DNA of 64,000 nucleotides from Ceratotherium simum simum (lineage: Eukaryota; Chordata; Mammalia; Perissodactyla; Rhinocerotidae), in contig NW_004454159.1 in the NCBI RefSeq assembly GCF_000283155.1, forward strand, positions 14,793,280 through 14,857,279. The letters are read 5' to 3'. This document shows, piece by piece, positions 50,601-58,850 of the stretch; the first letter of the stretch is position 1; every line of letters starts with the position of its first letter. The position numbers and the translations under genes were made by a program. The notes below the pieces were generated by a model. That model was not told the origin of the DNA. It was given only the letters and a program-made list of their open reading frames with translations, and made no database searches.

Positions 50601-53488
50601 GAATACAACTGAAAGAATTAAGACATCTCAAACCTTATTTAAGAAGTCTCTAGGGAAACCCAAAGACAACAGAGCACAAGAAGAAATTTTATCCTCTGAC
50701 ATCTACAGCTACAGCAAACAGTAAACATGGCCTAACCTCTAGCCAGATAAACATAAAACTCCACACTAATGGCCTATTTACCTCAGTTTGTTTTACCCCG
50801 TATTATCAAGTCTGATTTCAACAAAAAATTACAAGGCATACCAAAAACAATATGGAAATAGGATTCAAGTATTCCATAATCTTTAAGAACTGTTGAAAAT
50901 GTAATCCTTATTAATATCATAGATAATAAATTACACACAATAACTTAAATGTATAGGTAAACACACATTCACTAAAATATTTTATGCTTAAGTAAATTAG
51001 AACCTTTCCCATTAAAGTCAGAAGCAGCAAGGATATTCAGTCATCACTAACACTATCCAACATTATACTGGAGGTCTTAGTCAAAGCAGTAAGATACCAA
51101 CAGGACAAAAGGTTTACATATCAGAAAATGACTAAAAAACCTGTCACTATACAGAGACATTTAGAAAATATAAAGTGTTTAGTAAGCTGTCTAGATAAAA
51201 AATTAGTGTATAAAGATTATTAGTTTCCTATACACTAATAAAATCCAATTAGGAAATGTAATAGAAATTCATCCAGAATAGTAATAAAAATCCATAAAAT
51301 ATCTAGAACTAATCTAACAACAAATGTGCAAAACTTACATGCTGAAATTTTTAAGCTTTACTAAAAGAATATGAAAAGGTCTACATAAATGAAGACATGT
51401 GCCATTTCTCAGTGGGATTACTCAGATTTTTAAAGATGTCAATTCTCACCCCATTACACTCTAAACTTCAATGCAATCTTAAACACCTACAGGAATAAAA
51501 ATATGCATTATGAAATATCTCATACAAAGAAAAAAATACAATGAAAAACATAATAAGGACCCATGTAACAACAATCTAGCCTAAAAAATAAGACATTGCA
51601 ATATAGTTGAAAATGAAGACCTATCAAAGAGATACTCTCTATGACACAGCAAAATATACTAAGAAACTGCAGCAATTCAGACAGTGAAGTAGTGGCACAG
51701 GTGTAAACATATGTACCAAAAGAACAAAACAGATTTCAGGAATGGACTCGTAAATATATAAAAACATAGTATATAATAAAGGTGACATTTCAATCACTAA
51801 TAAAAAGACTGGCTCTTTAATAAACTGTCTTTGGATAACTGATTGCCATGAAAAAAATTTAGACCCCAACCTCACACCACACAAATCAATCAATCTTCCA
51901 CATGGAACAAAGAGCTAAACGTAAAACATAAAATTATAAAGGTAGTAAAAGGGAAGATGACAGAGTAAGCAGCACCAGGAATTTGCATCCCCACCCCAAC
52001 AACTACACTGAAAAAATCTGCCCAATGTAACTTTTTTGGAACTATGCAGTCTATTCAAGGCTTGCAACTTCCAGGAGAAGACTTGGAAGGCAAACTGCAG
52101 TTGCTTTCGGTCAGTGTCAGCTCTTAGCACAGTAGCAGCTAACCATTCCCCACCCCTAGCTGTGTTCCTAGAGCAGTTTGCACACAGCTTGTGAGAGCCA
52201 GGGTGGGCAAAAAGGACCCTGTCCTCCAAATACCTCTGCTTCTGATCGCAGAGGAGCAGACAAACGGGACAGCCATTGTTGTTGTACACTCCTCCACTGT
52301 TGCAAGCCTCTCCTCCTCTGGTTTAAATGACTTCCAGGGGATTTAAAAAACCAGTGCCCTTTCTTCTCCCCACTATCCTCATTTTTTAATTTTTCCCCTT
52401 TTGGGAGCCAAACATTAAAGAGTAGAATATCAACTGCATATACAAGGAAAATTAGAAAGTGACTGTACATGCCCAGGGAAAGGCACAGAAAAGACCCTAA
52501 GATTATACCTCATTCTTCTTTTTATGTTGTTACAAATGTAAACAAAACGGAATAAAATATAATTCACTTATTCAGTCAGCTAGCCAGCCAACCAGCTAGC
52601 ATGTACAGCTCCATTCTCCAAGATACTGGATTTGATCTTGAAGATACAAAGTAAATATGGTCAGGGCCCCTAAAGAATAAAAAATACAGTGGGAGAGACT
52701 GTAGGACAAGTCTTTACTATGCAAGAAGTTCCATGCCATAAGAGAAATGAGCTAAAGAGCTGGTGGGAATACAGATGAGGTATTAGCTAAGTCGGGGGAA
52801 AGCTAAGTAAAATTTTATAGAGGTGACATTTGATCTAGGCATCTTAAAAGAGAAAGAGAAAATTGAAGGTTGGAGGGCAGGATTTTGGTAGGGGTAACAA
52901 TATAAGCACACGTTAGAAGGCACAAAAGTGGGGCATGTACCAAAAAAAAGTCAGCCCAGATCACTTACTATCCATATGACTTTGGGTGAAAAACTGAACC
53001 TATTTCAACTGAAAAATAAGGATAACAGTATCTCCCTCGGAGGGTTGGTAAATCGAGAAGGATATGAGGGTAATCTGGCTACCACATCTTCCACCCACTG
53101 ATTTCCAAGGCTGACTTAGCTGTTTTACCTCAGGTTGTTGTCTCCTTCTTCTCTCACCTCCTTCAGAAGCTGTCTACTTGGTAGAAGAGCACAACCTTCT
53201 CAATCATGTACAACAGTCTAGCACAGTCCTTGACACATAGTATTTACTCAAAAAAGGTTAATTTCTTTTGTTTTCTTTTCACCAGATGGTCAGAGTTTTA
53301 CTGAACTACTCTCCATGACACTCCTTAGAACTGTCGTGCAATTACTGCCAGGGTCCTGACTCTCAGCTTGAGAACTAGTGTTATGTTTTAATAAGCACCC
53401 CACCCAATCTGTACGCATATTACTTCATACTTACAGGCTGAGGCTGTTCTGCAATACAGCAGTTGAAACACAACCAGAATTCACTCAT
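17950..53488 (-). CDS. CDC42SE2: CDC42 small effector 2, complete spliced coding sequence (three exons)
   Basis: Join on the minus strand of 53488-53435, 22661-22560 and 18048-17950: 18 + 34 + 32 codons plus TAG, giving 84 residues, the family's usual length. The product is a small membrane-associated effector that binds the Rho GTPase CDC42 and affects actin organisation and cell shape; it has been linked to T-cell signalling. Seen in the sequence: an N-terminal cysteine cluster (Cys7, Cys10, Cys11) of the kind palmitoylated in SPEC proteins; a basic stretch K19-R23 able to contact acidic lipid; and a CRIB motif at residues 29-42 with Ile29, Pro32, Phe35, His37, His40, Val41 and Gly42 in register. 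The tail is Gly/Gln-rich and ends ...LVDTKAG. All introns are phase 0 with GT-AG boundaries and no frame break, so the gene looks intact. The close paralogue CDC42SE1 is the main alternative; the C-terminal half fits SE2 better from memory of the family. Confidence 0.96.
18570..18835 (+). repeat. MIR SINE
   Basis: ATTCTAACTCTGGGTGAACT, TATCCTCTCTGAATATCAGC and GATAATCTCTCCTAACCATA keep the MIR order. Diverged. Confidence 0.65.
18903..19162 (+). mobile_element. ERE SINE with 13-bp TSD and doubled tail
   Basis: Element 18916-19149 is flanked by AAAAAGGGAGCAA on both sides. Full head (GGGGCCGACACGGTGGCGCA) and body. The TTAGCNCAGGGC...CTTCCTC tail module occurs twice, separated by a short A/G-rich spacer. 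Confidence 0.93.
19628..19837. mobile_element. Tc1/mariner (Tigger-like) MITE with TA target sites
   Basis: 206 bp (19630-19835), ends CAGTCATGTGCCGTCTAACG and, inverted, CAGTCGTGTGTCACCTAAC. A TA dinucleotide flanks each end. It matches a known eutherian nonautonomous family containing AACGACGAAATCGCCTAACGA-type text; I do not name it with certainty. Confidence 0.85.
19923..20238. mobile_element. Tigger1-derived internally deleted element
   Basis: Element 19925-20236, ends CAGGTTCACCTTGTTTATCA and (inverted) CAGACATACCTCAGAGATGA, TA on both sides. TTGCAGTGGTCTGGAACCAA near the right end is Tigger1 terminal sequence. The transposase core is absent. Confidence 0.85.
22560..22661 (-). CDS. CDC42SE2: CDC42SE2 coding exon 2 (residues 19-52, CRIB motif)
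   Basis: Encodes 34 residues beginning [18 protein letters not shown] and ending SGMNS. It holds the polybasic stretch and the entire CRIB CDC42-binding motif ([14 protein letters not shown]). The acceptor AG is at 22663-22662 after a TTTTAG context, and the donor GTAAGTATA starts at 22559. Both junctions are phase 0, so this exon is a self-contained GTPase-binding cassette. Confidence 0.97.
23595..23865 (-). mobile_element. L1/HAL1 ORF1-like fragment
   Basis: TTATATTATTTCTTTGATAT, GCTATTTCTGGAGCTCCTGT and the following T-rich text are the antisense of the ORF1 region of old L1/HAL1 elements. Decayed. Confidence 0.55.
23862..24088 (-). mobile_element. Nonautonomous hAT-like element
   Basis: GGCAGGCCATACAGTCTCTG, AACAAATGAGGGTGGCTGTG and TTATTTACAAAAACAGGTGG, ending AGTTTGGTGACCCC, is the antisense of a common hAT family (ends GGGGTCACCAAACT). 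It interrupts the L1/HAL1 sequence. Confidence 0.75.
24090..25855. other. No gene or named repeat recognised
   Basis: Intronic. A moderately GC-rich part at about 24350-25420 has weak LTR-like texture but no terminal motifs or internal coding I can identify. Confidence 0.4.
25856..26885. repeat. Ancient interspersed repeat, family not named
   Basis: Contains, in order, a CAGGGGAATGGCATGATCAA block, GTTATTGTAGTAATGGTAG, GACAGCAAGTTGGATATG, TTTGGCAACATGAAGTGAGC and AAGATCCAGTAAAAGAGACT. These phrases follow the same order in many dispersed mammalian copies. Parts recur at 52600-52960 and 54950-55510. I recognise the family but cannot name it safely. Confidence 0.55.
27370..27610 (+). mobile_element. 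Old L1-type 3' end
   Basis: GAAATATTTTTGGATGAAAT... CCCTCTATTTTTGTGTATAT, then TGATAATTTTCCCAATAAG, resembles the 3' end of old L1M-type elements; a comparable end occurs at about 46140-46330. Confidence 0.55.
28490..29570 (+). mobile_element. L2 LINE 3' portion
   Basis: Long L2-like stretch: CCTCCTAACTTATTTGCTTC, TTTAAAACCCCTCAATGGCT, CTTTCTGCCCTCTGCCTGGA, and a 3' end around GGGCCAGCACCATACATG. No intact frame. Confidence 0.75.
29571..30244. other. No gene or named repeat recognised
   Basis: AT-rich intronic sequence. 30060-30240 may belong to the hAT element that follows. Confidence 0.35.
30245..30644 (+). mobile_element. hAT-Charlie transposon 3' end with transposase C-terminal remnant
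   Basis: CTATCTTTGTGAAGCAGAGTT matches the C-terminal hAT transposase region (LCEAEFS in translation). The right end, read inverted, is CAGAGGCTCCCAAACTCTCT, a hAT-type terminus. Frame broken. Confidence 0.6.
30950..31225 (+). mobile_element. L2 LINE 3' end
   Basis: TTCTTTAAGACCCAGCTCAAA and a final block CTGTGCCTGACACATTAGAT... GGCTGCTGAATGAATAAAAG are L2 3' end landmarks. Confidence 0.75.
31465..31648 (+). mobile_element. MER5A-like hAT-Charlie MITE
   Basis: GTGGTTCTCAAACTTTAGGA, TGGAGTGTTTGTTAAAACAC, ATCTGCATATCTAACTAGAC and GTGATACTGATGGCT follow the MER5A order. About 180 bp, near the family's full length. Confidence 0.8.
31685..31800 (-). repeat. MIR SINE fragment
   Basis: ACTACATGCCAGGCACACTT, CTAAGCACTTTAAATACAGG and AACTCATTTG are antisense MIR 3' sequence. 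Confidence 0.7.
32040..37799 (+). mobile_element. Nearly full-length L1 (antisense to CDC42SE2), inactive
   Basis: About 5.75 kb. A 5' UTR-like leader (about 32040-32450) precedes an ORF1 region at 32528-33125 with a coiled-coil stretch ([14 protein letters not shown]) and the [20 protein letters not shown] block. ORF2 begins near 33830 with the endonuclease (VGDFNTPLL at about 34250). The reverse transcriptase follows: [15 protein letters not shown] near 35210, SDTKQGC near 35750, and the catalytic FADD box near 35886. The C-terminal region continues to about 37020. The 3' UTR ends TCAATAAAACT then an 11-G run at 37789-37799. Many stops and frameshifts break both frames, so no active protein is expected. 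The left boundary is approximate. Confidence 0.88.
37800..38900. other. No gene or named repeat recognised
   Basis: AT-rich intronic sequence with no coding or repeat signature that I can name. Confidence 0.4.
38900..39350 (+). repeat. Possible LTR or ancient repeat fragment
   Basis: GACACAAATTGGGCCAGAATC... CTTCCCTGGGAAGGACT and GAGCTGAGGGCAACCATGTT resemble phrases found in ancient mammalian LTRs. No termini seen; family not assigned. Confidence 0.35.
40375..40495 (+). mobile_element. MLT1-like LTR 3' end
   Basis: GATAATAAATTTGTGTTGTT, TTAAGCCACTAAGCTTGTGA and the terminus GCAACAGGAAACTAATGTA are MLT1 3' sequence. Upstream part too diverged to bound. Confidence 0.7.
40498..40560 (-). repeat. 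MIR-like fragment
   Basis: TTACTTGCCAAGGTCCCACA followed by GCTAACTAAAACAGATCTGG resembles the antisense MIR core. Short. Confidence 0.5.
40930..41395 (-). mobile_element. L1/HAL1 ORF1-like fragment
   Basis: CATCTAATTTTCTTAACTTC, TTACTTTCTGGAAGATTTCT and TTATTTCAGCTATCATATCA are antisense ORF1-region text of old L1/HAL1 elements. The minus frame 41290-41084 is part of the relic. Confidence 0.6.
42080..42325 (-). repeat. MIR SINE
   Basis: CTTACTGTATGTCACGCACT, CTAAGCATTTTACATAAATT and GCTCAAGATCAAACAGTAAA through ACTGGAATTTAAACCC are antisense MIR, near full length. Confidence 0.75.
42369..42387 (+). repeat. A7-8 / G12 homopolymer junction
   Basis: A short A-run followed directly by twelve G at 42376-42387. 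Low complexity; prone to length error. Confidence 0.9.
43803..44052 (-). mobile_element. ERE SINE with doubled tail
   Basis: Antisense ERE: the T-rich A-tail complement at the left, two tail modules (GAGGAAGATTAGCCCCGAGC and GAGGAAGACTGGCCCTGGGC), then the body, with head CACCGGGTTGGCCCC at the right. Imperfect T-rich flanks are the probable TSD. Confidence 0.9.
44595..44637 (+). repeat. (CA)n microsatellite
   Basis: About 20 uninterrupted CA units. A plausible length-polymorphic marker. Confidence 0.97.
45335..46330 (+). mobile_element. Old L1 3' fragment
   Basis: ORF2-end and 3' UTR text: TATACACCCTAGAGAAACTC, GCATTGTTCATAACAGTCCC, TGGTGTACTCATACAACAAA, then TGATATAATGCTTGGGATTT and TATACTATTGTCTACTTTTG. 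Highly diverged. Confidence 0.7.
46955..47150 (+). mobile_element. ERE SINE
   Basis: Head GAGCCAGCCCTGATGGCCTA, body through GGTACTGGGGCTTTGGGGAG, then an A-run. An AGAATA-NTTTT-like motif on both sides is the likely TSD. Same head variant as the ERE at 2613. Confidence 0.9.
47698..47717 (+). repeat. Short (AC)n tract
   Basis: Nine or so AC units. Confidence 0.8.
47950..48490 (+). mobile_element. L2 LINE 3' portion
   Basis: GGCCTGGAAGGTCATACATG, ACCTGGCCCTTAGCTGCCTC, ATCACTTCATCTGAGAGGCC, then AGTGAGTGCCATGATGGCAG and TACCTGGCTCATTGTAG: L2 3' landmarks in order. Confidence 0.8.
48655..48812 (+). mobile_element. L1 3' UTR end
   Basis: TTGATTGTGGTGATGGTAAC, CAAACTCATCAGATTATATA and TGTATCTCAATAAAGCTGGG with a G6A7 tail are L1 3' UTR sequence. 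Confidence 0.8.
49770..51930 (+). mobile_element. Old L1 (5' UTR-like leader and ORF2 fragments)
   Basis: GGAGCTTGGAAGGTGTCACT near 49812 resembles an L1M leader. 51040-51480 contains reverse-transcriptase-region text (CTGGAGGTCTTAGTCAAAGC; AAACTTCAATGCAATCTTAA). Heavily decayed, with no long frame. Confidence 0.6.
51945..52480 (+). mobile_element. L1-type 5' UTR fragment
   Basis: GGGAAGATGACAGAGTAAGC matches the start pattern of L1M 5' UTRs (GAAGATGGC...). It is followed by a moderately GC-rich leader with no ORF1 after it. Confidence 0.5.
52600..52960. repeat. Ancient interspersed repeat (same family as 25856-26885)
   Basis: GAGGTGACATTTGATCTAGG and AGCACACGTTAGAAGGCACA lie in an earlier part of the same family. 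Diverged. Confidence 0.4.
52955..53065 (+). repeat. MIR SINE fragment
   Basis: CTATCCATATGACTTTGGGT, AATAAGGATAACAGTATCTC and AGGGTTGGTAAATCG are MIR landmarks. Confidence 0.65.
53435..53488 (-). CDS. CDC42SE2: CDC42SE2 coding exon 1 (residues 1-18)
   Basis: Starts at ATG 53488-53486, with A at -3, and encodes [18 protein letters not shown]. It carries the cysteine cluster proposed as the membrane-anchoring palmitoylation site. The exon ends at a codon boundary followed by a strong donor, GTAAGTATG, reading down from 53434. The 5' UTR continues upstream to higher coordinates, but I cannot fix the acceptor: several AGs lie between 53489 and about 53560 and none has a strong pyrimidine tract. 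The start is chosen because it gives the family's N-terminus exactly. Confidence 0.96.
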
Positions 53489-53904
53489 GCTTATAGTCCA
53501 AGGTATAAATGAGCACCAATGAAGTTTCCAAATCTCAACTCGGGAAGCTTAACAAAGCACGCTCCTCAATATGATGAATGTCCAATGATGCAAAAATAAT
53601 AATTTTATTACTTCTCTGTGTTTTTGTTTCTGGAAGTCAAGTATCTTATACAGTCAATTTAATGAAGAAAAAGTCAGATTGTTTCCTTTCTTTGTTTCTG
53701 GTTCTACAGAGACTTGTTTCTGAACCACCAGGAAGGTATAAAAATTGTTGTCTTGACTTGGGGCCTATAACAGGTAGTCTAGAAAAAAAAGGAAAAGTAA
53801 AAGAAAACAAGTTATTTTACTGTTCCTTAGATGCTTTTATTTCTTAAATCTGTGATAAAATTAAGAATAAATATTTCCCCCAAATAAAGATATTTTAATA
53901 AACT

Positions 53905-54010
53905 GATATTCATTCAACAACTTTTTTGAGCACTTTCTGAGTGTCAGATGTTAGGGATATAGCAGTGAAAGAAGACAGAAATCCTTGCCTTCATAGAACA
54001 TTCTATTTCA
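53905..54010 (-). repeat. L2 LINE 3' end
   Basis: ATTCATTCAACAACTTTTTT, GAGCACTTTCTGAGTGTCAG and GGGATATAGCAGTGAAAGAA are the antisense of the L2 3' end. Confidence 0.7.
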
Positions 54011-54523
54011 TGACTATAAAAGTATGAATTATTCTAATAAGTTTATTTTTTAAATCACTAATTAGAACACCATGATTGCCATACAAAAGTCTAATTCCAA
54101 AAAGACATACCAATCATTTTCATACAGGTTTCTTCAATTGAGTCCTCTGTTCTCACAGACAACCCAGATAGTAACTGGCATTGCAATCAACTCTAGATAA
54201 TCAAGCAACTATAACTCATCAATAACTACAAATAAAATTCTGTCTCCATTGAAATTAGAATTGTACATGAAAGATGGATGGGGGTTAAGTTAGGTTCCAT
54301 TTTGTGAATCCAGACATTAGATCCCTGCTCTGTCATCAGCAGAATGAGTGTCAGTCAAAATACCTTGTATCCCATGGTGGCCAACCAAGCTGAGTCAATA
54401 AGAATCCATGTCAGGTAATTTTCTATCTGGAGTTGGACAACGAGTGAACCTATCTTTTCTTCTTGACTGACAAGCTGTTGACTTTAAGGTTGACCTTAGC
54501 AAACCATGTTCCAAACTTCATAT

Positions 54524-54773
54524 AGAAGATGGTTATGAGGGGCCGGCCCCGCGCCTTGGCGGTTAAGTGCGTGCGCTCCGCTGCCGGCAGCCTGAGTTCG
54601 GATCCCGGGCGCGCACCGGCGCACCACTTGTCCGGCCATGCTGAGGCCGCGTCCCACATACAGCAACTAGAAGGATAAGCAGCTATGACATACAACTATC
54701 TACTGGGGCTTTGGGGGGAAAAAATAAATAAATAAAATTATTAAAAAAAAAAAAAAAAGAAGATGGTTATGAG
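54524..54773 (+). mobile_element. ERE SINE (ERE1-like) with perfect 16-bp TSD
   Basis: Element 54540-54757 starts GGGCCGGCCCCGCGCCTTGG and ends in a long A-run. AGAAGATGGTTATGAG is repeated exactly at 54524-54539 and 54758-54773. Little divergence and a perfect TSD suggest a recent insertion. Confidence 0.97.
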
Positions 54774-54949
54774 ATAATAATGCTGACAAGCAGACACAAG
54801 AGAGAGGAGGAAGTCCAGATGACATGAATCTCTGGTTCCAGTCATCCCTAAAGACCAGTTTGACCTGTGCACCTGAGGTTTGGTTTTGTGAGGCAACATT
54901 TCTCCCTCCTTAGCCAGAAGCTATATTGAAGCAGGTCTTTATCACCTGC

Positions 54950-55510
54950 AGCCTACTACAACCATCCAGTGAAGATGTCCAGTAGACAGTTGGATACACA
55001 GCTCTGATGCCAAGGAGAAGTCTTGGAACCAGCAGCAGATTATAATTGAAATAAAGAATGCCAAATTCTAGGGAAAGCAGTATCATCAGAAGCAAAGAGG
55101 GTCTAACAGAGAACTCTAAGGAACGGCAGCATTTAAATGATGGGTAGAGAAAGAGAACTCTACGAAGGAGGTTTGGGTGTTATCAGAAAGAGACAGAGGA
55201 GGAAAACCAGTTAATGTGGTGTCACTGGAGCCTGTTTCAAGGAGGAAGTGGGTAACAGTATTAACTGCCACTGAGATATTAAAAACTGAGAACTATCCAT
55301 TAGAATGCACAGCAGACACTTGGTGCCCTTGGTGCCCACAGTTTTAGTGATGTACTGTGGGCAGAAATCAGATTAGAGTAGGTTGAAATTTGAGTGAATG
55401 AAAGAAGCAGAGTCAATAATTGTAGAAAATGTTTGCAAGAAGATTGGATAGGAAGTTTTAAAAGATAGGGTGGTAGATAAAGTGAAGAAAAAAGGCCATC
55501 CTTGAAGAAA
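54950..55510. repeat. Ancient interspersed repeat (same family as 25856-26885)
   Basis: GTCCAGTAGACAGTTGGATA, GAGGAAAACCAGTTAATGTG and GGTTGAAATTTGAGTGAATG match later parts of the family. Same orientation as the copy at 25856. Confidence 0.5.
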
Positions 55511-57542
55511 TCAAAGACCAAAGATGTATTAATTTGATTATTCAAAGAGATTTTGTCCCAAGTGTTGAAATATAAATCACATAATTATAAATTTTTGAAA
55601 AAGATCTCATACATGTATATAACCTATAACTATACATCACAGAATCACAGAACCCTGAATAGTAAATGAAATAAAATTCCTCCCTTGAGCTTTCCCCAAA
55701 GCCACGACTCTAAACCTGGTAAGGCAGGAATGACAGTTATTTTTATATTTGTATAGATGAAGATCTGCAGTGAAGATAAATGCATATATGCTCAATGTCA
55801 AAATATGGGTAGTAATAAAGCACGAATTTGGGACTCTGAAGTCCTCTAACATACTACAGAAAATGACATGTTAAGATTTAAGATGTTAAGATGTTCAAGG
55901 AAGAAGATCAAAAGGAAGAAAATTTACATTCTTGCCATAGTTAAAAGGCAGAACCTGGAATATTTATTTTTAAGCAGGGCTAAACATTTGTCATCTTACC
56001 CAAACTCCAAAAGAAGGAAGTGGCAGTCTTGCCATTGGCTTTGCCCACTGAACTGGGTAAATATTGTGAATGTTTATAAGCTCAAAAGGACAGTATGCTT
56101 CACTTATTTCCTTCTTAGCAAAGTATAAGAGTAAAGGGTTAAATTCACAATTTCATGAACACTATTCCAATGTTGTTATTTAACAAGTTTAACTCTACTC
56201 AGAATGAAAGACCTTGGCCATTAAAGTCATTGTGAAATGAAATCTCTTAACCAATTCTATGAAAACAAACACGCCTTTGTTTGAAACTGAAAATTCTTTA
56301 TGCTCATCGTTGTTGCAGCACATATAGATATGGAGCTACTCTGATGTTTTCAAATCTATTGTTTGATTTATTCCATCATCATATTTTCTTGTCTACATAT
56401 AAAGCTAGGCAATTTCCTTTTTATTTATAAATTACCTTTGCCAGAAACCACCTTCAAATATTACTTTTCCACTGGGAGGTGCCGTATTTTTGCCTCATTT
56501 TAACTAAGTGTTCATTCTATTTAATATTTAAAATTAATAAATGGCTTCTTAATTTACAATAAATAATACTTTATCACCCCACATTTCCCAAATTTAAATT
56601 TCCTCCCCATTTAGAGTAAAGCTATTCCTTATTTTGCAAATTTTAAAATACACATTCCCCCACTTCACAATATTTCTTCTTTCTTAATGCTTAGTTGAAG
56701 AACGACTGCTTAAAGTACAATAATTTGTGCTTCTATTTTCAGAGATAAGGCAGAAAGGATATACAGCTTTACTTAAGTATTTCCACCTAGATAACAGATC
56801 TGCTGAAATGTATTTTCAACCCAAGGGGATGTTTGCAACTCCATGGGTTTTTATTTGTTAAATAAATATATAAATCTAAAAATGTTTCAAACATCCCTTG
56901 GAATGTCATACCAATACATTTTCCATCTTCTTGCTTTTCTAAACAAACTTTCTTTTTAAATTTTTTCAAAAGCGTATACACTTAAAACACATTTATATAT
57001 AAACACCTTTAGAGAAGTACTGAATTTATCACAAAAAATTTCAACACTGCCACTAACAATAAATATACTAATAGTTACATTCACTTCTTCAGCTGAAAAT
57101 TGCTGAAAACATGTCCATTTTGAAAACCTTACACTTTTTTTAAATCTTAAGATAACAAAAGGAGTGTGACTTTGCAACAACATCAACATCTAAACTTGGA
57201 TTTAAACACAGCTCAGCACATTCCACACATAAATAAGGGGTCAGACTAGTCTACAGCACCAGACAGTATTTCACAAATTCACAGATTCACAAGACATAAG
57301 ATTTTAGAAAAGCTTTAAGTGAACTATCAGACCACTTAGTGACTGGCAGCACTTTCCTGAATTAAAAGCTGTCTTTTGACATCTCAAGACAGCGGCATGA
57401 GTATAAAAGGGTAGCAGGAGCATTCTCTGGTCAAAAATATTCACTACCATCAGCTTCCTCTCCTCCTCACTTTGTGCACCCAAATCAAATGCTGCAGATA
57501 TCAGCTTTATACCTGTGTGAACAGGTTTGCTGCTGACAATTT
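55511..57542. other. No gene or named repeat recognised
   Basis: AT-rich intronic DNA. Open frames are short and unrelated to any protein I know. Confidence 0.45.
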
Positions 57543-57885
57543 AAAGAATTTATGTTCTGGGGCCGGCCCCGTGGCTTAGTGGTTAAGTGCTTGTGCTCTG
57601 CTACTGGTGGCCTGGGGTCGGATCCCGGGCATGCACCGACGCACCGTTTGTCCGGCCATGCTGAGGCTGCGTCCCACATACAGCAACTAGCAGGATGTGC
57701 AACTACGACATGCAACTATCTACTGGGGCTTTGGGAAGAAAAAGGGAAAAAAAAAGGAGGAGGAGTGGCAATAGATGTTAGCTCAGGGCCGGTCTTCCTT
57801 AGAAAAAAAGAGGAATATTGGCATGGATGTTAGCTCAGGGCTGATCTTCCTCACAAAAAAAAAAAAAAAAAAAGAATTTATGTTC
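57543..57885 (+). mobile_element. ERE SINE with doubled tail and 15-bp TSD
   Basis: Element 57558-57870, head GGGGCCGGCCCCGTGGCTTA. After the body, the TTAGCTCAGGGC...CTTCCT tail module occurs twice, then an A18-type run. AAAGAATTTATGTTC flanks both sides. Confidence 0.97.
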
Positions 57886-58059
57886 CAACATCTTACCCAC
57901 AATTTTATAAAATTGCTTTTTATGTCAACTCCCAAAGAAACAATAATAAAGCCTTGATTTGAAAAAAGGACAATGAAGCATAACTTTAGCCAAGTAATTT
58001 ATTTTGTAATCTGAAATATTTTAACTCAGTTGAGGTATTAAGCAAGCCCAGTTTGCATG

Positions 58060-58290
58060 AAACGGAATCAGAAGTTTAGAATTTAGGCTTTGAAATAAAA
58101 GATCTGTGGCAGTTTTAGTACTTCACTAACTTTTTGGAAATGTTAGCTTGGGCAAGTGACAAGCTCTATCATCGGTTATAAAATGGAATGCTGCACTGTC
58201 AATGTCACAGGTCTGAAATAAGGACTAAATCAGATGATATATATGAAGACATTGTATGTATAATAAAGAGCTATACTGATATAAGATGCT
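58060..58290 (+). repeat. MIR SINE
   Basis: TAGGCTTTGAAATAAAAGAT, GGGCAAGTGACAAGCTCTAT and TAAATCAGATGATATATATG follow MIR order; diverged. Confidence 0.6.
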
Positions 58291-58379
58291 TTTATTTGTT
58301 GTCAGAATTAAAACGGCAGATAGCAGAATGAAGTAGCAAAAACAAGTAATTTGTAACAGCTGCAAACTTTTAGGAAACA

Positions 58380-58850
58380 ACACAAAAGCCTATCAAGGAA
58401 AAAAAATGAAAAAAATGAAAAAAAATGAATTGTGGTATAATCATACAAAAGAATACTATACAAAAAGAAAACCAAGGGTAGCTTCACGCAACACATTGGC
58501 TAATTTTCACAGACATGTTATTGAGGGAAAGAAGCAAGGCATAAAACAATATACATGAAATGATTTCATTTATATGAATTTCAAAAACAAGTTAAACTAT
58601 TTTGTTTAGAGATACACACATACACATAAAAGTAAAGCAAGGAAATTATTATAATAAAAGTCAGAAGAGTGGTTACCTCTAGGGCTGAGGGTGGGGACTG
58701 AGAATAGGAAGAGATGCATAAGGGTTCCTGGAATACCGACAATATTCTACCTCTTGACTGGATGGTACTTACACAGGTACTTGCTTTATAGTTATTTATT
58801 AAATGGTACACTTATAGTTTATGTAATTATATATTTTAAAATGATAATTT
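58380..58850 (+). mobile_element. Old L1 3' fragment
   Basis: TTGTGGTATAATCATACAAA, CATGAAATGATTTCATTTAT, AGAGTGGTTACCTCTAGGGC and ATTTATTAAATGGTACACTT are L1 3' UTR text. Confidence 0.7.

Larger units (their letters stand above)
22662..53434 (-). other. CDC42SE2: CDC42SE2 intron between coding exons 1 and 2
   Basis: A 30,773-bp GT-AG, phase 0 intron separating the membrane-anchor exon from the CRIB exon. It contains L1, L2, MIR, hAT and ERE insertions, listed separately. Within it I see nothing recognisable in about 22662-23590, 24090-25850, 26885-27365, 27615-28490, 29575-30240, 37800-38900, 39350-40370, 41400-42075, 42390-43800, 44640-45330, 46340-46950 and 48810-49770, beyond low-complexity and AT-rich sequence. 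Confidence 0.92.

Noticed and set aside
51915..52470. Minus-strand open frames of 124 and 100 codons
   Set aside because: They lie antisense to L1-type 5' UTR sequence and have no recognisable domain.
54540..54620. tRNA gene-like sequence at ERE heads
   Set aside because: The A- and B-box-like parts are inherited from the tRNA ancestor of the SINE; there is no cloverleaf with an intact 3' half, and the A-tail plus TSD show retroposition.
57552..57833. 93-codon open frame rich in Gly/Arg, and similar frames at 18945-19190 and 54450-54695
   Set aside because: They are translations of ERE SINE bodies, which share the same GC-rich tRNA-derived sequence.
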